In this document: positions 1-8,961 of the stretch, one piece after another
How positions within the stretch are numbered: position 1 is the stretch's first letter
Layout: each line of letters starts with the position of its first letter
Assembly (NCBI RefSeq): GCF_004570865.1
Contig: NZ_SPQS01000001.1
Span: 124,001-188,000 of the forward strand
From: Bradyrhizobium frederickii
GTDB taxonomy: Bacteria > Pseudomonadota > Alphaproteobacteria > Rhizobiales > Xanthobacteraceae
Direction: 5' to 3'
DNA length: 64,000 nt
The notes under the pieces: generated by a model
Told to the model about the DNA's origin: nothing
Seen by the model: only the letters and a program-made list of their open reading frames with translations
Databases searched by the model: none
Translations under genes and position numbers: made by a program

Positions 1-2
1 CC

Positions 3-752
3 ATCAGGGAGGGCGGCGTCAAGATCGTCGAAACCGCCGGGCGCAGCCCCGAGCAGTACATGTCGGCCCTGAAGGCGGGCGGCATCAAGGTGATCCACAA
101 ATGCACCTCCGTCCGGCACTCGCTGAAGGCCGAGCAGATCGGCTGCGATGCTGTCAGCGTCGACGGCTTCGAGTGCGGCGGCCATCCCGGCGAGGATGAC
201 ATGCCGAACATGATTCTGTTGCCGCGCGCGGCCGAGGAACTGAAGATCCCGTTCGTTGCCTCGGGCGGAATGGCGGACGCGCGCAGCCTGGTTGCGGCGC
301 TGGCGATGGGCGCTGCGGGCATGAACATGGGCACGCGCTTCATCGCCACCAAGGAAGCGCCGGTGCACGAGAACGTCAAGAAGGCGCTGGTCGCGGCGAC
401 GGAGCTCGACACCAGGCTCGTTATGCGGGCGCTGCGCAACACCGAGCGGGTTCTGAATAACAAGGGTGTCGAGCAGCTGCTCGAGACCGAGCGCGAGAAG
501 GGCAAGAGCCTCAAGATCGAGGACATCCACGACCAGGTGGCGGGTGTCTATCCCAAGGTGATGATCGACGGCGACATGGACGCGGGCGCCTGGAGCTGCG
601 GCATGGTCGTCGGGCTCATTCACGACATTCCGACCGTGAAGGAGTTGATCGACCGCATCATGGCGGATGCCGAAAGGCTCATCCGGCAGCGCCTGACTGG
701 CTTCCTCGACGGCACCGGGCAGCGGCCGGCTGCGGCTCGGGCGATGGCTTAG
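3..752 (+). CDS. Nitronate monooxygenase-family FMN oxidoreductase, 5'-truncated by the window edge
   Basis: The reading frame is already open at base 3, so the start lies outside the window and only the C-terminal 249 residues or so are visible. They show the second half of a TIM barrel of the 2-nitropropane dioxygenase/nitronate monooxygenase family: a CGGHPGE segment near the active-site histidine region and the FMN phosphate-binding stretch ASGGMADARS followed by GAAGMNMGTRF. Family members oxidise alkyl nitronates with FMN and O2 in the cytoplasm, but many are generic NAD(P)H:flavin or quinone reductases, so the substrate is open. A flavin reductase-like gene follows 125 bp downstream on the same strand. 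Confidence 0.85.
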   Translation: MREGGVKIVETAGRSPEQYMSALKAGGIKVIHKCTSVRHSLKAEQIGCDAVSVDGFECGGHPGEDDMPNMILLPRAAEELKIPFVASGGMADARSLVAALAMGAAGMNMGTRFIATKEAPVHENVKKALVAATELDTRLVMRALRNTERVLNNKGVEQLLETEREKGKSLKIEDIHDQVAGVYPKVMIDGDMDAGAWSCGMVVGLIHDIPTVKELIDRIMADAERLIRQRLTGFLDGTGQRPAAARAMA

Positions 753-877
753 CCGGAAGGACATACCGCTTCCGGACGTTCTGACGGAGGCTATGCGCAC
801 ACATGGTCATGCGTGCGTCGATCTTTGTTGAAGCTCAACGGCCAAATCGACGGCCTTCGGCAGCTTCGGGGGCATTT

Positions 878-1531
878 ATGGACCAGGCCGACTTCCACTA
901 CTACGAGCCTTCGAAAGGCCACGGGCTCCGGCATAACCCGTTCAATGCGATTATCGCGCCGCGTCCAATCGGCTGGATTTCATCGCGCAATGCGGCCGGT
1001 CAATTGAACCTCGCGCCGTACAGTTTTTTCAACGCGTTCCTCTACGATCCTCCGATCATCGGGTTCTCCTCGATTTCGTGGAAGGACACCGTCAAGAACG
1101 TCAGCGAGACCCGCGAATTCGTCTGGAATCTGGTCACCATGGATCTCGGCGAGCGCATGAACGTGACAGCGACGCCGCTCGATCACGGCGTGAGCGAGTT
1201 CGAAGCAGCCGGATTGACGCCGATACCCGGACGCCACGTAGCTGTGCCGAGAGTAGGCGAGAGCAGGGCCGCAATGGAATGCAAGGTCGTCGACGTCTCT
1301 CAACTGGCGAATGCGCGTGGTGAGAAGGTGGAGGGGTGGTTCGTACTTGGTGAGGTCGTCGCGGTCTACATCGACAAAACGTTGATCGAGGACGGCGTCT
1401 ACAACACGGCACTTGCACGTCCCATTCTGCGCGCCGGCCGGGGTGGAGATTATCTCGAGGTCAGGACCGAGAACATGTTCGAGATGAAGCGCCCAGCGGG
1501 CAGCAGCAAGCCGGAATTCCACGGGACCTGA
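878..1531 (+). CDS. Flavin reductase-like (FMN-binding split-barrel) protein
   Basis: The product is 217 residues from the ATG at 878. The frame stays open to a GTG/ATG cluster at 803, but the 25 extra residues (arginine- and serine-rich) do not look like this family. It has the flavin-reductase split-barrel signature: APRPIGWISS near residue 28, then APYSFFNAF and the substrate-side YDPPIIGFSS. Such proteins bind FMN and either supply reduced flavin to a monooxygenase or act on small substrates. A second member of the family lies at 42398. The ribosome-binding site is weak (CGGGGGC), so the start is moderately certain. Confidence 0.8.
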   Translation: MDQADFHYYEPSKGHGLRHNPFNAIIAPRPIGWISSRNAAGQLNLAPYSFFNAFLYDPPIIGFSSISWKDTVKNVSETREFVWNLVTMDLGERMNVTATPLDHGVSEFEAAGLTPIPGRHVAVPRVGESRAAMECKVVDVSQLANARGEKVEGWFVLGEVVAVYIDKTLIEDGVYNTALARPILRAGRGGDYLEVRTENMFEMKRPAGSSKPEFHGT

Positions 1532-1656
1532 TTGCGCTGGAAGCAGGCTCAATTGTCGGGCCGGCCAAGCCTTGCCGCGTATTGCCCGAGGCCTAAGCCC
1601 GACCTCGCAAAGCCGATGAGTGACTGAACGGAAACGCGTCCGGAGTCATGCGCCCA

Positions 1657-2859
1657 TCAAGACCCCGAGCCCCGCGCGTACAGGCCAAGAGCCAGCAGGG
1701 AAAACACGCTCATCACGACGCCCAGAGCAAACATTGCTTCATGTGACACTGTGGCAGCAAGCCATACTCCAATCGCGGCGACCATCATCTGCAAGAAACC
1801 AAGTAGCGCCGAGGCCGCGCCGGCTTTCTCGCCGAATGGAGAGAGCGCGCGCGCTGTGGACAACGGACTGACGATGCCCATGCCGAGGAGATATACGCTC
1901 ATCGCGCCCAGAAACGGCAGGAAGGTCGGGCTGATCATCGAGATGAGCAGGATCGCAAGGCTGCTGGCGGCTGTCGCGCACAAACCTGCCCGGATCGGAC
2001 CATCGAGCCCGTAGCGTGGTGCCAATCTTGTGGCAAGCATACCCGCGGCGAATACGATGAAGACGGTGCCGGCAAAGAAGAGCCCGAGCTGGATCGGCGT
2101 GAAGTGCAACGCTTCGATGAATAGGCGCGGCGCAGCGGAAAACATCGAGAACAAGCCGCCCATAGTGAGGCTCGAGGCGGCCGCGGGGGTAGCGAAGCGA
2201 CGGTCTCCAATCAGACCGGCATAGGTCCTGCCAACGACAACTGGATTGAACGGCGTGCGGATCGAATTGTGGGTTTCGCCAAGAACGATGGCGTAGGCAA
2301 CGGCGCTGACGGCGGCAAAGGCAGCGACCAGCGCGAATTCGGCGCGCCAGCCCAGGCTGTGGTCGAGGGCGCCGCCAAGCAGCGGCGAGAACCCGGGCGC
2401 TGCGGACATTACGATCATGATGAGCGCCATCGCGCGCGCCAGTGCCGCGCCACTGAACATGTCGCGGGCGATGGCGCGAGACAGCACTGATGTCGCGCAA
2501 GCACCTGTTGCCTGCACGACGCGGCCGATGAGGAGATTGGGCAGGTCGGTTGCCAGACCGCACCAAACGCTGCCGACGAAGAACACCGCAAATCCGATCA
2601 GGACCGGCCAACGTCTTCCGTAGCGATCCGAAAGCGGTCCGACCAGGAGCTGGCCTAACCCGAACACTGCAAGAAACACGGTGATGGCGGACGTGACCTC
2701 TGCAGTCGTGACATTCAATGAGATCGCAATCTGCGGCAGAGACGGCAGCAAGATGTTAGTCGCGAGCGTTCCCATCGCGGCCAGGACGGAAAGGACCGCG
2801 ATAGGCAGGGCGCTGGAGGTGGGAATGTCACGCGGCGCGGTGTTGATCAGGTCAGCCAT
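1657..2859 (-). CDS. MFS drug-resistance transporter, Bcr/CflA type
   Basis: This 400-residue integral membrane protein has about twelve hydrophobic segments. Motif A of the major facilitator superfamily is clear after TM2 (PLSDRYGRRWPVLIG), and the TM5 antiporter motif lies in the stretch with SAAPGFSPLLGG. The family exports drugs and small hydrophobic compounds from the cytoplasm using the proton gradient. It starts at the ATG at 2859 and points away from the flavin reductase gene. It lies downstream of the thiolase gene on the same strand with a 95-base gap, so it could share that transcript. The substrate cannot be inferred; export of a catabolic intermediate is one possibility. Confidence 0.85.
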   Translation of the reverse strand: MADLINTAPRDIPTSSALPIAVLSVLAAMGTLATNILLPSLPQIAISLNVTTAEVTSAITVFLAVFGLGQLLVGPLSDRYGRRWPVLIGFAVFFVGSVWCGLATDLPNLLIGRVVQATGACATSVLSRAIARDMFSGAALARAMALIMIVMSAAPGFSPLLGGALDHSLGWRAEFALVAAFAAVSAVAYAIVLGETHNSIRTPFNPVVVGRTYAGLIGDRRFATPAAASSLTMGGLFSMFSAAPRLFIEALHFTPIQLGLFFAGTVFIVFAAGMLATRLAPRYGLDGPIRAGLCATAASSLAILLISMISPTFLPFLGAMSVYLLGMGIVSPLSTARALSPFGEKAGAASALLGFLQMMVAAIGVWLAATVSHEAMFALGVVMSVFSLLALGLYARGSGS

Positions 2860-2954
2860 GGGATCTTTCGCGTGACAGGGATAGGTAGATCAAGGCGGCG
2901 AATGACGCGGTTCGCGCCGCTCGCCGATTCCGTTCTTGTCGCCTAGCCGCAATA

Positions 2955-4151
2955 TCAGCGGACGACGCGCTCGATCGCGATGGCCGTGGCTTCGCCGCCG
3001 CCGATGCAGAGTGACGCGACCCCGCGCTTGAGGTTCCGCGTTTCGAGCGCGTGCAACAGCGTCACGATCAGCCGCGCGCCGGTGGCGCCGATGGGATGAC
3101 CGAGCGCGCAGGCGCCGCCATTGACGTTCAGCTTCTCTCTGGGGATGCCGAGATCCTTCTGCGCTGCCATTGCCACGACGGCAAATGCCTCATTGATCTC
3201 GAACAGATCGACGTCGCCAACGCTCCAGCCGACCTTGTCCAAAAGCTTGCGAATGGCCGGGATGGGGGCTGTGGTGAACCATTGTGGCTCCTGACTGTGG
3301 GTGGCGTGGCCCTTGATCTCGGCGAGCACCGGGAGGCCGTCGCGATCGGCCAGCGAGCGTTTCGCCAAGATGAGCGCTGCAGCGCCGTCAGCATTGGCGG
3401 ATGAGGCGGCGGGCGTGATGGTGCCGTTGGCGCGGAACGCTGGCTTAAGCCCCGGGATTTTGGCGGGATCGACCTTGAGCGGATGTTCGTCATTGGAGAT
3501 GATCCGGGGCCCGGCTTTCTCGGTCAGCGTGATCGGAGCAATCTCAGCCTTGAACGCGCCGCCCTCAACCGCCTTGCGGGCGCGGGTCAAGGTCTCGATC
3601 GCATACTCGTCCTGGTCCTTGCGGGTGAATTGATAGGCTTCCGCGGTGGCTTCGCCGAAATCGCCCATCGAGCGTCCGGTCTCGTAGGCATCTTCCAGCC
3701 CGTCCATCAACATGTGGTCGATGATGCGGTCGTGGCCTGCGCGATAGCCGCCACGCGCCTTGGCCAGCAAATAGGGCGCGTTGCTCATGCTCTCCATGCC
3801 GCCGGACAGAACGATCTCGGCGGAGCCCGCATTGATGATGTCGTGAGCCAGCATGGTGGCCTTCATGCCGGAGCCGCAGACCTTGTTGATGGTGGTGGCG
3901 CCGGTGGCATCTGGCAATTTGGCGTCGCGCGCGGCCTGGCGTGCCGGCGCCTGGCCTTGTCCGGCCGGCAGCACGTTGCCCATGAAGACCTCGTCGATCC
4001 GTTCGGGTGTCAACTTGGCCCGTTCCAAAGCTGCTCCAATCACGTGAGAGCCGAGCCTGTGTGCGCTGAGCGGCGAGAGCTCGCCCATGAAGCGGCCGAG
4101 CGGCGTACGGGCTGCGGAGAGGATGACGACGGGATCGGAAGCGGCGGCCAT
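2955..4151 (-). CDS. Acetyl-CoA acetyltransferase (thiolase)
   Basis: The protein has 398 residues, the usual thiolase length. The nucleophilic cysteine is C92 in the motif INKVCGSGMKA, the catalytic histidine is H352 in GGACALGHPIGATGAR, and the second active-site cysteine is C382 in ASLCIGGGEA. NEAF is also present. It would carry out reversible thiolytic cleavage of 3-ketoacyl-CoA or condensation of two acetyl-CoA in the cytoplasm. A CAGGAGA ribosome-binding site precedes the ATG at 4151. The gene diverges from a TetR gene, and a large inverted repeat lies only 27 bp upstream of its start, so direct repression by that TetR protein is likely. Biosynthetic and beta-oxidation thiolases cannot be told apart here. 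Confidence 0.93.
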   Translation of the reverse strand: MAAASDPVVILSAARTPLGRFMGELSPLSAHRLGSHVIGAALERAKLTPERIDEVFMGNVLPAGQGQAPARQAARDAKLPDATGATTINKVCGSGMKATMLAHDIINAGSAEIVLSGGMESMSNAPYLLAKARGGYRAGHDRIIDHMLMDGLEDAYETGRSMGDFGEATAEAYQFTRKDQDEYAIETLTRARKAVEGGAFKAEIAPITLTEKAGPRIISNDEHPLKVDPAKIPGLKPAFRANGTITPAASSANADGAAALILAKRSLADRDGLPVLAEIKGHATHSQEPQWFTTAPIPAIRKLLDKVGWSVGDVDLFEINEAFAVVAMAAQKDLGIPREKLNVNGGACALGHPIGATGARLIVTLLHALETRNLKRGVASLCIGGGEATAIAIERVVR

Positions 4152-4177
4152 GGCGAATTCTCCTGTTGATCGCTGTT

Positions 4178-4201
4178 GTTATATGACGATAATCATATAA
4201 C
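4178..4201. promoter_or_regulatory. Inverted repeat, probable TetR operator
   Basis: Nine-base arms GTTATATGA and TCATATAAC are perfectly complementary around the six-base spacer CGATAA. The site is AT-rich in GC-rich surroundings and lies between the divergent thiolase (start 4151) and TetR (start 4314) genes. The size and symmetry fit a TetR-family dimer site. Autoregulation plus repression of the thiolase gene is inferred. Confidence 0.7.
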
Positions 4202-4313
4202 ATGGCCGGCAATGCAATGAAATATTGCCGTCGCTTCAAAAGCGCGGTCCAGAAGCGCTGGTGGATGGGAACGGTCGAACAGCCGGTCACCGAGCAGCTT
4301 GCACGGAGGGGAG

Positions 4314-4937
4314 ATGCGTTACGTAGGAGACCATAGGCGCCAGACCCACAGTCGGATCGTTGAGAATGCCTCCTACGGCTTGCGTCAAAACGGTGCCGAA
4401 GGACTTAGCGTCGTCGAGTTGATGAAGCTCGCGGGCCTGACGCACGGCGGCTTTTATAACCATTTCGAGTCGCGTGCCGCACTCGTCGGCGAGGCAATCG
4501 CGTTTGCAATGGATCAAATGGTCGAGCGGTGGAAAAAGCTGGCGAACCGGAAGGCCAGCGGGGATCGCTTCGAGACGTTGATAGCCGATTATCTTAGTTC
4601 CCGTCACCGCGACAATCCCAGACACGGTTGTGCGCTTCCAGCCCTGGCCGCTGATGTCGCCCGATCGAGCCCGAGCGAGCAACGGGCGCTTGCTTCCAAG
4701 CTCGAGAAGATGATCGACATCCTGGTTGAAGTTCTTCCCGCAGATGGTCCCCAACAGGCACGCCAAATCGCGGCGGGCGCCATTGCGACCATGGTTGGAT
4801 CTATCGTGCTGTCGCGTGCCGTCGGCGCCGGGAAGCTTTCCGACGATATTCTCGACGCCGGACGGATGACTGTCTGCGGCCGGCCTCACAACCGGCAGCG
4901 CAGGACGGCAAAGGCAACGAGCTGCGACAAACCATAA
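4314..4937 (+). CDS. TetR/AcrR family transcriptional regulator
   Basis: The product is 207 residues from the ATG at 4314, chosen because GGAGGGG sits directly in front of it; a TTG at 4299 would add only five residues. The N-terminal helix-turn-helix is typical of TetR (RIVENASYGLRQNGAEGLSV, then ELMKLAGLTHGGFYNHFESRAALV). The C-terminal ligand domain is not specific. Proteins of this sub-type usually repress neighbouring oxidoreductase or acyl-CoA genes and release DNA on binding a small hydrophobic ligand. It is followed 14 bp later by the molybdenum oxidoreductase gene, probably in the same transcript. The last 25 residues are unusually arginine-rich and polar. Confidence 0.9.
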   Translation: MRYVGDHRRQTHSRIVENASYGLRQNGAEGLSVVELMKLAGLTHGGFYNHFESRAALVGEAIAFAMDQMVERWKKLANRKASGDRFETLIADYLSSRHRDNPRHGCALPALAADVARSSPSEQRALASKLEKMIDILVEVLPADGPQQARQIAAGAIATMVGSIVLSRAVGAGKLSDDILDAGRMTVCGRPHNRQRRTAKATSCDKP

Positions 4938-4951
4938 TTTGGGAGGTGCCC

Positions 4952-7273
4952 ATGACGGCCGGCAAGTGGCTCAAGACAGCCTGCAACCTGTGTTACGTAA
5001 ATTGCGGCATCGAGGTCTGGGTGAATGAGGGGCGCCTCGAGAAGGTACGAGGCGATCGCTCAAACCCGAAGTCGCAAGGCTATCTGTGCAACAAGGCGTC
5101 GCGCATTCCCTATTATGCGCATCACAGGGATCGGCTCACGACCCCGCTGCGTCGTCGCGCCGATGGCGGCTTTGATGAAATCGAGTGGGACGTCGCGATC
5201 GCAGAAATCGCACAGCGGCTGCGGCACATCGTTGACAGGTATGGCGGCAAGAGTATCGCCCTTTATGGAGGCGGCGGGCAGGGCAACCACGCTGGCGGCG
5301 CCTACGCCAGTGGCTTGTTGCGTGCGCTGGGCTCGCGCAGCGTCTTCAACGCTCTTTCGCAGGAGAAAACGGGAGACTTCTGGGTCAATGGGCACATGTT
5401 CGGCAGCCAAACCTGCCACACCTCGGAGGACGTGCATCATTGCGATCTCTTGCTTGTCATCGGGGCAAATCCCTGGATCGCGCACGGCTTCCCCAACGCG
5501 CGTGACCATCTCAATCAGATCCGCAAGGATCCCGCACGTAAGCTGATCGTCATCGACCCCCGGCGGACCGAAACCGCAGAGATGGCGGATCTGCATCTTG
5601 CGGTTCGCCCCGGCGCCGATACGTTTCTCCTCGGCGCGCTGCTGGCCACGCTCGTCCGGTCCGACCGGATCGACCATGCGTTCATTGAAGAGCACACGCT
5701 CGGCTTCGCGGAAGTGAGGCAAGCGCTATTGAACGTCCCGGTTCAGGAATGGGCGGCCGCCGCCGATATCTCGATCACGGAGCTGGAGCGCTGCGCGGCG
5801 ATGATCGCGGCCGCGAAGGCCATGGTGGTTCGGGTTGAACTCGGCATCCAGCAAGGCGTCAACTCGACTCTCAACTCCTATCTCGAGAAGCTCTTGATCA
5901 TGCTCTCCGGCAATTTCGGCCGTGAAGGTACCAACCAATTGCATAGCTGGCTTCAGCCGCTATGGGGAAATTCTCCGAACCAGACATTCGCGCCAACCGG
6001 CGACGCCATCATTGGCGGCTTGTTGCCGCCCAACATTTTCCCCGAAGCGGTTCTCAAGGACCATCCAGACCGGTTGCGCTGCGCCTGGATCGACAGCTCC
6101 AATCCCGCCAACACCGCCGCAAACACGGAGGCGGTGGAACGCGCGCTGAAATCGCTCGAACTATGCGTCGTCGTGGACGTTGCCATGACCGAAACCGCTA
6201 GGCTCGCGCATTACGTTCTTCCGGCGTCCACACAATACGAGAAGACGGAATTCACTCTCTTTAACTACGAATTCCCGACAAACTATTTTCACGTGCGCGC
6301 TGGCGTCTTGCCGCCGCTCGCCGGCACGCTGCCAGAGCCCGAGATCTATACGCGGCTGGCGATCGCCCTGGGGCTTCTGCCGGGTGACAATGTGCTCGCG
6401 CCACTACGCGAAACAGCACGGCGCTCGCGAGCTGAATTCGCCGCTGCCTTCCGCGCTTTCATCGCGGAAAACCCGGCGGCAGTGCCTGCCCTGATGCTTT
6501 ACCATACGCTGGGGCAGACGCTTCCGGATGGCACGGCGGCCGCGGCTCCGTTGTGGAGCGCGGCACTGGCTTGCGCGAAGCGATCGCCGCAAGCGGTGCG
6601 GCGGGCGATCGGTGCATCCGATCAGGTGACGGACCAGCAGCTCGGGGATCTCCTGTTCGATACCATCGTGGCCGCCCGGCAGGGCACGGCAGTGACCCGG
6701 CACGAGTACGACGAGGTCTGGTCGCTGATCGGCCATTCGGATCGCAAGGTTCGGCTGATCGTCCCGCAGATGCTGGAATGGCTGGCGCGTCTCGATCCGC
6801 AAGCCGCCGGCGCGCGAAAGGAGTTCCCGTTCGTGCTCGCGGCTGGTGGCCGCCGCATGTTCAATGCCAACCAGATATTTCGCGATCCCGCGTGGCGTCG
6901 CGACGACCCGGACGGCGCCCTGTTGATCAATTCGAGCGACCTGAGCGAGCTGGGTGCGAAGGATGGCGACTGGATCGCCGTCGAGTCGTCGGTCGGGCGG
7001 CTCGTTGTCCGCTCCAAAGTCGATGACGCCATGCGCAAGGGCCAGCTGGCGCTGCCGCACGGTTACGGCCAGGCTTATCCCTCGCCGGATGGTGAACGCC
7101 TGATCAACGGACCGCGCATCAATCGGCTCACCGAGAGCGGCAACCGCGATCCCATTGCGGGCACGCCCTACCACAAGAACGTTCCGGTGCGCTTGTCCTT
7201 GGTGTCCGGGCACGAAGCTGCCGCCCATCAGTCGCAATCCGAGCGAATTCACAAGAGAGCGGCCGGACAATAG
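4952..7273 (+). CDS. Molybdopterin (bis-MGD) oxidoreductase with one [4Fe-4S] cluster
   Basis: The product is 773 residues from the ATG at 4952, preceded by GGGAGG; a GTG at 4946 overlaps that ribosome-binding site. The N-terminus has the DMSO-reductase-family cluster motif C-x2-C-x3-C (CNLCYVNC) and the fourth cysteine in GYLCNK. The molybdopterin domains follow, with LLLVIGANP near residue 170, VIDPRRTETAEMADLHL, and a C-terminal dinucleotide-binding domain from about residue 625 with ALPHGYGQ. There is no Tat or Sec signal, so it should be cytoplasmic. Where formate dehydrogenases have a Cys or Sec molybdenum ligand this protein reads NALSQEKTG, so the ligand may be serine or absent. No electron-transfer subunit gene is adjacent. 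The reaction is unknown. Confidence 0.85.
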   Translation: MTAGKWLKTACNLCYVNCGIEVWVNEGRLEKVRGDRSNPKSQGYLCNKASRIPYYAHHRDRLTTPLRRRADGGFDEIEWDVAIAEIAQRLRHIVDRYGGKSIALYGGGGQGNHAGGAYASGLLRALGSRSVFNALSQEKTGDFWVNGHMFGSQTCHTSEDVHHCDLLLVIGANPWIAHGFPNARDHLNQIRKDPARKLIVIDPRRTETAEMADLHLAVRPGADTFLLGALLATLVRSDRIDHAFIEEHTLGFAEVRQALLNVPVQEWAAAADISITELERCAAMIAAAKAMVVRVELGIQQGVNSTLNSYLEKLLIMLSGNFGREGTNQLHSWLQPLWGNSPNQTFAPTGDAIIGGLLPPNIFPEAVLKDHPDRLRCAWIDSSNPANTAANTEAVERALKSLELCVVVDVAMTETARLAHYVLPASTQYEKTEFTLFNYEFPTNYFHVRAGVLPPLAGTLPEPEIYTRLAIALGLLPGDNVLAPLRETARRSRAEFAAAFRAFIAENPAAVPALMLYHTLGQTLPDGTAAAAPLWSAALACAKRSPQAVRRAIGASDQVTDQQLGDLLFDTIVAARQGTAVTRHEYDEVWSLIGHSDRKVRLIVPQMLEWLARLDPQAAGARKEFPFVLAAGGRRMFNANQIFRDPAWRRDDPDGALLINSSDLSELGAKDGDWIAVESSVGRLVVRSKVDDAMRKGQLALPHGYGQAYPSPDGERLINGPRINRLTESGNRDPIAGTPYHKNVPVRLSLVSGHEAAAHQSQSERIHKRAAGQ

Positions 7274-7289
7274 TCGAAGGGAGCGTCAA

Positions 7290-7994
7290 ATGACCGAGAA
7301 GCCAATCGCGATCGTGACGGGGGTGGGCCCCGGCACGGGAGCTGCCATCGTCAAGCGCTTCTCTGCCGGTGGTTTCCGTATCATCGCGCTTGCTCGCTCT
7401 GCGGAGCTCATCAATCGCCTTGCGCAAGAGCTTCCCGACGTGCACGCGATGACCTGCGACGTCTCGGACGAAAGCCAAGTACGGACCGTAATCGCCGACG
7501 TAAAGCGGCGTTTCGGCCCGGCTGACGTTCTCATCCACAACGCGGTAGGCGGGGGCTGGGGGAATTTTCGCGAGATCGAGCCGAAGATGTTGAAGGGCAA
7601 CTTCGAAGTCAATGTGATGGGCCTGTTGTACCTGTCGCGCGAAGTGGCGCCTGACATGATCGATCGGGGCAAGGGCGCAATCCTGGTGACCGGCAACACC
7701 TCTTCGATCCGAGGCAAAGCCAATTTCGCCGGCTTCGCGCCGACGAAAGCGGCGCAGCGTATTTTGGCCGAGTCGATCGCACGTGACTTGGGACCTCTTG
7801 GTGTGCACGTCTCCTACGTTCTCATCGACGCCGTTATCGATACGCCCCGGATGCGCGCACGGATGAGCGACAAACCGGATGAATTCTTCATCAAGCCGGC
7901 GGCGATCGCCGACGAATTATTGCATCTCTACGGTCAGGACCGCTCGGCCTGGTCGTTTCTCACGGAACTGCGGCCATTCAACGAAAATTGGTGA
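7290..7994 (+). CDS. SDR-fold protein lacking the catalytic tyrosine
   Basis: The protein has 234 residues; the ATG at 7290 follows GAAGGGAG, and the frame extends further upstream inside the preceding gene. A Rossmann nucleotide-binding motif is visible (TGVGPGTG, residues 10-17), as are the family's central HNAV in place of NNAG and the serine region near 138. At the Y-x3-K active site the sequence reads F149-A-P-T-K153, so the acid/base tyrosine is phenylalanine. The C-terminus ends LRPFNENW. The gene at 13534 has the same ending and also lacks the tyrosine, so the two appear to be paralogues of one atypical subfamily. Conventional dehydrogenase activity is doubtful. It lies 16 bp after the molybdenum enzyme gene. 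Confidence 0.8.
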   Translation: MTEKPIAIVTGVGPGTGAAIVKRFSAGGFRIIALARSAELINRLAQELPDVHAMTCDVSDESQVRTVIADVKRRFGPADVLIHNAVGGGWGNFREIEPKMLKGNFEVNVMGLLYLSREVAPDMIDRGKGAILVTGNTSSIRGKANFAGFAPTKAAQRILAESIARDLGPLGVHVSYVLIDAVIDTPRMRARMSDKPDEFFIKPAAIADELLHLYGQDRSAWSFLTELRPFNENW

Positions 7995-8064
7995 TGCTCG
8001 AACACGGACACGGCGCGCTGGGTCACTTTGGAGAGCTCTCCGCGGGACTTGAAAGGTCAGAAAC

Positions 8065-8886
8065 ATGACTGATGGACCCATCTCGGTTGATACGGGGACG
8101 GACGAACTGCTGTGCGCGATCCGGGATCGCGTCGCGGTGATTACCTTGAACCGACCCGAAGCCCGAAATTCGTTGTCCGATCATCTTACGCCGGCGTTGC
8201 GCCGGATGATCAAACAGAATGGAGATGATCCTGAGGTCGGAGCCCTCCTGATTACCGGTGCAGGCACTGCGTTCTGTTCGGGCGGCGATGTCAAGGGGAT
8301 GGGCGGCAACTCTGCCGCGCCCGCGATGTCATTCAGCGACAAGGTTGCGCGGTTGCGGGAACGTCAGCGGACCCTGACCGGCGTACTTGTTTCGGTGCGG
8401 AAGCCCACCATCGCGGCTTTGCCGGGACCAGCGGCTGGTGCCGGGCTTGCGATCGCACTCGCTTGCGACCTTCGTGTTGCAGCCGAATCCGCCATCATGA
8501 CGACTGGCTACGCCAGGATTGCACTCACCGGCGATTACGGCATTTCGTGGCTGTTGACCCGGCTTGCCGGGACGGCACGTGCTCGCGAACTGATGTTTCT
8601 GTCTGAACGGATCACTGCACGGCGCTGCGAAGCATTGGGCCTTATCAATCGCGTGGTGCCTGATTCCGAACTGCAGAGCGAAGCATTCGAAATGGCGAGA
8701 GCATTGGCGAATGGCCCGGCGAGCGCCTATGCCTCCATGAAGGACAATCTCGACCTTGCGCTGTCGGCCGACTTCTTGACGTCACTGGATCAGGAGGCCG
8801 AGAGGATGGTCCTCGCGGCGGGCACGGCGCAGCACGCCGAAGCCGTCCGGGCATTTATTGAGAAGCGTCCGCCGACCTACAGGTGA
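8065..8886 (+). CDS. Enoyl-CoA hydratase/isomerase (crotonase family)
   Basis: This 273-residue crotonase has a clear CoA/oxyanion region: ITGAGTAFCSGGDVKGMGG near residues 63-80 and PGPAAGAGLAIALACDLRVAAESA near 120-145. The second catalytic acid position in the segment ALTGDYGISWLLTRLAG carries Asp rather than Glu, so hydratase, isomerase and other crotonase chemistries all remain possible. It would act on an enoyl-CoA thioester in the cytoplasm. It is the last gene of the run that starts at the TetR gene, separated from the SDR-like gene by 70 bp containing a 12-bp palindrome at 8030-8041. The ATG at 8065 gives the usual family N-terminus. Confidence 0.88.
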   Translation: MTDGPISVDTGTDELLCAIRDRVAVITLNRPEARNSLSDHLTPALRRMIKQNGDDPEVGALLITGAGTAFCSGGDVKGMGGNSAAPAMSFSDKVARLRERQRTLTGVLVSVRKPTIAALPGPAAGAGLAIALACDLRVAAESAIMTTGYARIALTGDYGISWLLTRLAGTARARELMFLSERITARRCEALGLINRVVPDSELQSEAFEMARALANGPASAYASMKDNLDLALSADFLTSLDQEAERMVLAAGTAQHAEAVRAFIEKRPPTYR

Positions 8887-8961
8887 AACTCTTCAGTTCA
8901 TTGCTTCGAAGGACTGGCCGGCACCCGCAACCGCACAAGCTGGAGCTGCCAAGCCAATTGC

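Noticed and set aside
8030..8041. Palindrome GGAGAGCTCTCC before the crotonase gene at 8065
   Set aside because: It is GC-rich, has no second copy and no loop for a terminator. It sits between genes that appear co-transcribed, so it may be chance.
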